A DNA stretch of 64,000 nt, taken from assembly GCA_020849295.1 (NCBI GenBank), contig JADLGN010000055.1, forward strand, positions 1-64,000, in the 5' to 3' direction. This stretch comes from Bacteroidia bacterium. GTDB lineage: Bacteria > Bacteroidota > Bacteroidia > NS11-12g > UBA9320. The notes beneath the pieces were generated by a model. The model ran no database searches, was not told the origin of the DNA, and was given only the letters and a program-made list of their open reading frames with translations. Below, in pieces: positions 59,465 to 64,000 of the stretch. Position numbers and translations under genes: made by a program. The stretch's first letter is position 1. Each line of letters starts with the position of its first letter.

Positions 59465-60157
59465 ATGACAAAATTTTATATCTTTTTTTTATCACTGCTT
59501 GTTGTTATTTCTTGCAACAAAAACAAAAACAGTATTGAAAATTCAAAAAAATTACTTGACCAAGCATTGAAATATAAAGATTATGCAACTGCCGCTTTTG
59601 CTTATAATAAATTATTACTTAAAGATTCAAACAACATTCAATATAAAGATTCTTTGGCAAGAATATATATCCGTTCAGGAAATTACGAAGGTGGAACTAT
59701 ACTTGGCGAACAGGTAATAGCAAAAAATAAAAACAACACCAAATTGCTTGAGCTTTTGGGTGTAGCTTATGAACAAACAAATAATATTGATAAATCAGTC
59801 ACTATTTTTAGTAATTTGTATAATACAACTAATGACTATATCTATTTATATAAAATTACTGCTATGTATTTTGATAATTCAAACTTTGAAAAAGCTGATA
59901 GCTTAACAGATTTGATGATATCTAAAGCTGATACCACAAAAAGCATAAATATTAATTTGCCTAACGGGCAATCGCAAGCTGTACCTATATTAGCTGCATG
60001 TTACAACATGAAAGGTGCAATTTATGCTGAAGGAAAAAGTGACTTAAAAAATGCTGTAAATTATTTTAAAAAAGCATTACATATTTCGCCGGACTTTCAA
60101 TACCCAAAAATGTATTTAGAAAGAATAGCAAGTTATATCCAACAAGGAGGAAGGTAA
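59465..60157 (+). CDS. TPR-repeat lipoprotein
   Basis: Lipobox FFLSLLVVISC; TPR units (YATAAFAYNKLLLKDSNNIQYKDSLARIYIRSGNY..., NAVNYFKKALHISPDFQYPKMYLERI). Confidence 0.78.
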   Translation: MTKFYIFFLSLLVVISCNKNKNSIENSKKLLDQALKYKDYATAAFAYNKLLLKDSNNIQYKDSLARIYIRSGNYEGGTILGEQVIAKNKNNTKLLELLGVAYEQTNNIDKSVTIFSNLYNTTNDYIYLYKITAMYFDNSNFEKADSLTDLMISKADTTKSININLPNGQSQAVPILAACYNMKGAIYAEGKSDLKNAVNYFKKALHISPDFQYPKMYLERIASYIQQGGR

Positions 60158-60160
60158 TTA

Positions 60161-61192
60161 TTATTCTTCACTTTCATTCATATAAAAACGATACGAAATT
60201 CCGGTTGAAAACTGAAATTGCGATGCTATCTGAGTTTTATTCACATACTGATAAATTGGTATTTCAGAAAGTGCAAAAACAGTGTATTTACCTTTGAATG
60301 TATAGTTTAGCTGAGGTACAATAAATATTTTTTTGCTTCCTGTTGCTGCTGGGTCATAATTTGGATAATCATATAGCAAAACATTTTTATTAATTTTCAT
60401 CTTATCTATAAATTCATATTTTACCTGTGCAGTCAATCCAAGTTTATTTACTAAAGTTTTACTAGCAAAAAAGCCTACTGACATATAATTCCCTTGCTTT
60501 TCACCTAACGAATTCCAGCCTTTTTTAATATATGTAATGTTTACAAAAGATTTAAATTTTTTAAATTCTTTAAGAAAAAAACCATATAACAAAATATCAT
60601 GCGAACCCGAACTTGGCTGCACTGCAAGAGGCATAGTGATATAATATTTTTCACCTGAAAATGGTTCAACCTTTGAAAAAGAGTCGTTGTACTTTCCTAA
60701 TGGAATTTTTACACCTAAGCCAATAGTTATTTCTGTTTTTAATTTTTTCTTAGTTTTATTATAAATATCATATCGGGGAAATAAAATTATATCTCCAAAT
60801 CCGCCTGATTTAATTACCTCGTTTGTTTTATTTACACTATCATACAAACCAATTTGCTTTTTATTGATAAAATATCCAAAATCAACAGACATTGTAAATT
60901 TTTCATTTACACCATAACCAAATCTGGTAAATAAATAATTGCTGCCGAAATAATCTAAAAAATTCTTATCAGTTTTTGTCCCGGTAAGAAATTTTTTTGT
61001 TGATATATGCTGATAATTTGTATTAATTTCAAATTGATTTTCCTGTAAAACTCCTTGAGATGCACCTCCAGCCAATGGGCTTCCACTTCCCCCGGCACAG
61101 CATTGCGATAGTGATTGATTTGCATTAGTAAATATTAAAAAAAATAAACAAACCTGAAGATTGTATTTTCTAAAAAAACAAATCATCTGCAT
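60161..61192 (-). CDS. Putative outer-membrane beta-barrel protein with N-terminal CCAGGSGSPLAGGASQG motif
   Basis: Signal peptide ending NQSLSQ, then CCAGGSGSPLAGGASQGVLQENQFEINTNYQ; alternating beta strands; C-terminal aromatic strand FSTGISYRFYMNESEE. Overlaps the upstream gene by 10 bp. Confidence 0.7.
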   Translation of the reverse strand: MQMICFFRKYNLQVCLFFLIFTNANQSLSQCCAGGSGSPLAGGASQGVLQENQFEINTNYQHISTKKFLTGTKTDKNFLDYFGSNYLFTRFGYGVNEKFTMSVDFGYFINKKQIGLYDSVNKTNEVIKSGGFGDIILFPRYDIYNKTKKKLKTEITIGLGVKIPLGKYNDSFSKVEPFSGEKYYITMPLAVQPSSGSHDILLYGFFLKEFKKFKSFVNITYIKKGWNSLGEKQGNYMSVGFFASKTLVNKLGLTAQVKYEFIDKMKINKNVLLYDYPNYDPAATGSKKIFIVPQLNYTFKGKYTVFALSEIPIYQYVNKTQIASQFQFSTGISYRFYMNESEE

Positions 61193-61965
61193 ACTAATAT
61201 TTTTATAAATTTATTTGTTTTTGAATTATAGATTTTCAAAAAGTACATACCTTTTGAAAGTTCTGAAGTATTTACATCTATATTATTAGTGCCCGCATTT
61301 AAAATTTCATCTTTAATTATGGTTTTCACGTTTTTACCAAAAATATCAATTATTTCAACACTATATTTATCAGTGTTTTTTAAGTCAATTTCGATATTGG
61401 TATTTTGATTTGCAGGATTTGGATTTACAGCAACTCTTGTTATATTAAAATTCGTTTCTTTTACTGAAAGAGTTGCAGAAACAGCAGAAATCAGGGCATT
61501 TTTGAGTTTAGTAGAATTTCCTACGTTTGAGTTATTTTCATTAAAAAATACATCATGACCTTTGCCTGCTAACACTACTGCTTTTGGCATTCCATTTGAG
61601 CCGTAATCCATCATTTTTATTAGTGAATTTGAAAACCTTATTGTATTTGGCATTCCGTTGCTATTTGCCCAACTTTCTATTGATGGACATGCAGTATTTG
61701 CATAATCATCAACTATGTACATAATAATTTTTCCAGGGTATATAGTATCAAAACTTCTTACAACATTATATGCTGTTTTTGATGGAGCAATGCAGGAAGC
61801 ACAGGGCATTACCCAATCAATAACCACTACTTTGCCTGAATCTAGATTTTTGAACAAATCATGTGAATTTCCTTTACAATCATTACAAGTAAAATTTACT
61901 GCTTTTTGAGCAAAAGCATTATTTAAAAAAAATACTAAAGCGAATATTGCGATATTTCTTATCAT
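61183..61965 (-). CDS. Secreted thioredoxin-fold protein with T9SS type A sorting domain (paralog B)
   Basis: Signal peptide; CNDC; VVVIDWVMPCASCIAPSKT (thioredoxin-like strand plus CxxC); GMPKAVVLAG (cis-Pro-like); C-terminal RVAVNPNPANQNTNIEIDL...IIDIFGKNVKTI...GMYFLKIYNSKTNKFIKILVCR. Confidence 0.78.
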   Translation of the reverse strand: MIRNIAIFALVFFLNNAFAQKAVNFTCNDCKGNSHDLFKNLDSGKVVVIDWVMPCASCIAPSKTAYNVVRSFDTIYPGKIIMYIVDDYANTACPSIESWANSNGMPNTIRFSNSLIKMMDYGSNGMPKAVVLAGKGHDVFFNENNSNVGNSTKLKNALISAVSATLSVKETNFNITRVAVNPNPANQNTNIEIDLKNTDKYSVEIIDIFGKNVKTIIKDEILNAGTNNIDVNTSELSKGMYFLKIYNSKTNKFIKILVCR

Positions 61966-61967
61966 AA

Positions 61968-62741
61968 TTAATTATTGATATTTAGTTTTAAATTTTTTTC
62001 TGTTTCTATGTTGTTTACTTTTAAGATATATATATCTTTTGGTAAATTTTCACTATTTATTTCTAATTGAGATTTACTGTTTTCAATAAAAATTTTCTCT
62101 TTTACTAATTTTTCACCTGCCAAATTAAAAATTTCAATATTAAAAATTTCAGGATTGTTTATTTTAAAATTCAAATAATGTTTTTTCTCATTATTATTAT
62201 ATGTCAGATATATATTTTTAAGTGGTTTCTTCAAATTATTGTCGTTAGCTTTTCCTGTGAGTGCATCTTTAAAAGCATTTTGAAGTTTTGGAATATCTGC
62301 AGCTTCGTAATCTGTTTCATTAAAATATACAAAATGTGATTTGTTAGCAATAATTACAATTTTTGGCATACCTGGCAATCCATAATCTTCCATTTTTATT
62401 GATGTATCAGAGAACTTAATTGTATTTGGCATTCCATTATTATCTGCCCAACTTACAACTGATGGGCAATAAGTATCTGCAAGATCATCGCATATATACA
62501 TTCTTATTTTTCCAGGGAAAGAATCTTTATAGCTTTGAATAACATTATATACGGTTTTTGATGGTCCAATACACGAAATACAAGGCATTATCCAATCCAA
62601 TACAATAATGTATCCTGAATCTAATTCGTTAAAAAGATTATGTTTGTTTCCACTACAATCATTACAATTAAAATTTTTAGCATATTGAGAAAATGAATTG
62701 TTTGTAAACAAAATAAATAATATCAGAGTTATTTTTTTCAA
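61968..62741 (-). CDS. Secreted thioredoxin-fold protein with T9SS type A-like C-terminal domain (paralog A)
   Basis: Strong end-to-end similarity to 61183..61965: NFNCNDCSGNKHNLFNELDSGYIIVLDWIMPCISCIGPSKTVYNV...GMPNTIKFSDTSIKMEDYGLPGMPKIVIIA. C-terminal sorting-like region (IEIFNLAGEKLVKE...DIYILKVNNIETEKNLKL). Confidence 0.78.
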   Translation of the reverse strand: MKKITLILFILFTNNSFSQYAKNFNCNDCSGNKHNLFNELDSGYIIVLDWIMPCISCIGPSKTVYNVIQSYKDSFPGKIRMYICDDLADTYCPSVVSWADNNGMPNTIKFSDTSIKMEDYGLPGMPKIVIIANKSHFVYFNETDYEAADIPKLQNAFKDALTGKANDNNLKKPLKNIYLTYNNNEKKHYLNFKINNPEIFNIEIFNLAGEKLVKEKIFIENSKSQLEINSENLPKDIYILKVNNIETEKNLKLNINN

Positions 62742-62753
62742 TTATAAACTATG

Positions 62754-62761
62754 CAAAAGTA
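62754..62761 (-). promoter_or_regulatory. -7 promoter box (TAnnTTTG) of the thioredoxin-like operon, minus strand
   Basis: CAAAAGTA on + strand = TACTTTTG on - strand, 12 nt before ATG 62741. Confidence 0.45.
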
Positions 62762-62805
62762 ACACAAAACTTTCTTTATATTACAAAAAATTTAATTAGA
62801 AAATT

Positions 62806-63267
62806 TCACTTCTTAAATGCCTTTTCATAGGTGTTTATCCAATCTTGCGGACTCATTTTTTTGGCAAGTTCAGCAATTAAAATGTAAGGTATTTCATCCT
62901 TGTCTTTAAATCTGATACAACTTTTCCCCATATCAGGTTTTTTATTACATATTTTTAAATACTCTTCAACAAACCAATCAAGTAATTCACGTTTAGCATA
63001 TATCCCCATGTGATATAAAGCTACAAAGTTTTTTTGTGATGCAATATTTAAAAAAGGCAAAGGCAATGCTGGTGTGCAGTGGTATCCCGCAGGATAAATA
63101 CTTTTTGGGACTACCCAACCTGGCATACCATAACTTATAATATTTTCAAATCCTTCAGGCAAATTTTGGTTTATGATGTCAAGTAATTTTTTAATTTTAA
63201 TTTTCCTGTTTTCAGGCAAATTATTCAAATATTCTTCAATGCTATTGGGCTTTTGTTTTGTTTCCAT
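62806..63267 (-). CDS. DUF1801 domain-containing protein
   Basis: IEEYLNNLPENRKIKIKKLLDIINQNLPEGFENIISYGMPGW...NFVALYHMGIY...KKPDMGKSCIRFKDKDEIPYILIAELAKKM. Confidence 0.85.
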   Translation of the reverse strand: METKQKPNSIEEYLNNLPENRKIKIKKLLDIINQNLPEGFENIISYGMPGWVVPKSIYPAGYHCTPALPLPFLNIASQKNFVALYHMGIYAKRELLDWFVEEYLKICNKKPDMGKSCIRFKDKDEIPYILIAELAKKMSPQDWINTYEKAFKK

Positions 63268-63296
63268 TTCATTCGTTATTTTAAATATTATTTATA

Positions 63297-64000
63297 TCAT
63301 TCATCAATTTTTACAATTCTTTTGAAGTGAATTATTTTATTTGAATCTGTTATTTTTAAAATATATGTCTCAGAACATTCTGTATCAAAATTTATTTTAT
63401 TTGTATTCTTAATATTCATAACTTTTTTACCATATATATCCAATATTTCAACTTCTTTAATTTTTATATTACCTTTTATTTCAAATTCGGTTTTAAATGG
63501 ATTGGGAAATACAGTTAATTCATCTTTTTTACTTTTAAAATCAGCTATTGCAAGTTTTATATTTATTAATGAATCTGCTTTATTTACATCTGGTATTCCA
63601 TACCCCATACTATCGTTGTAATTAGAATACAGATGGCAGCTTTTTCTCACTGCATCAAGAATTATTTGATTTGGCACTGTAGGAAATTTTTGTTTTAAGC
63701 AAGCTATCATTCCTGCAATCAAAGGTCCCGAAAACGATGTTCCGCTTCCTTTTCTTATTATATTATTTGTACCAATTATGGTTACATTACTACCCATAGC
63801 CATCACATCTGGCTTAACTCTTCCGTCAGCACTTGGTCCAAAAGATGAAAAACCTGATTTTTTCATATTTTCATCTACCGAGCCCACACATAGTACATCT
63901 TTTCCATCACAGGGAGCAATTATATGCTTCCATGATTTTTCTCCTTCATTGCCAGCACTGTTTGTAATAAATATTCCACGTTTGTAAGCCATTTGAGCAG
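63297..64000 (-). CDS. Subtilisin-like S8 peptidase with T9SS type A sorting domain (5' part beyond window)
   Basis: AQMAYKRGIFITNSAGNEG (Asn region), GPSADGRVKPDVMAMG, catalytic Ser GTSFSGPLIAGMIA; C-terminal LTVFPNPFKTEFEIKG...ILDIYGKKVMNI. Frame stays open to the window end. Confidence 0.9.
   Translation of the reverse strand, partial: AQMAYKRGIFITNSAGNEGEKSWKHIIAPCDGKDVLCVGSVDENMKKSGFSSFGPSADGRVKPDVMAMGSNVTIIGTNNIIRKGSGTSFSGPLIAGMIACLKQKFPTVPNQIILDAVRKSCHLYSNYNDSMGYGIPDVNKADSLINIKLAIADFKSKKDELTVFPNPFKTEFEIKGNIKIKEVEILDIYGKKVMNIKNTNKINFDTECSETYILKITDSNKIIHFKRIVKIDE

Noticed and set aside
1-64000. Defence system, prophage or integrative element
   Set aside because: No integrase, transposase, phage structural, toxin-antitoxin, restriction-modification or Cas genes recognised.

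Overview
This AT-rich window reads as a chromosomal segment of a Bacteroidota (Bacteroidetes) bacterium. Supporting signs are T9SS C-terminal sorting domains, PKD and gliding-motility-type C-terminal domains, an LpxC-FabZ fusion, the PorD/DUF4835 locus and TAnnTTTG -7 promoter boxes. I see no tRNA, rRNA, CRISPR array, transposase or phage genes. Housekeeping blocks include bamD-rpoZ-coaBC-porD, lpxD-lpxC/fabZ-lpxA-ABC ATPase-LptF/G, ffh, a UvrD/PcrA helicase, rfbC, mscS, an ABC-F protein, a metB-like gene with prsW and TIGR02757, kdsB, a Dpm1-like glycosyltransferase, fsa, lemA with two TPM genes, hisS, an RluA-type synthase and dedA. Between them lie large secreted or adhesin-like genes: eight probable T9SS substrates, two of them truncated at the window edges. 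The points most worth a second look are: (1) a three-gene operon with two tandem T9SS-tagged thioredoxin-fold proteins and an outer-membrane barrel protein with an N-terminal CC motif; (2) a PorP/SprF-like protein fused to a SPOR domain, paired with a type-B T9SS substrate; (3) a recurring TAnnTTTG box 3-9 nt before start codons, which predicts leaderless or near-leaderless mRNAs and shows that several ORF-track starts are wrong; (4) an RluA-family gene with no canonical start codon at the homology-expected position; (5) an internally duplicated beta-helix module in a 1623-aa protein. I found no clear-cut novel defence or mobile system. All calls come from reading the sequence and translations; no database search was run.
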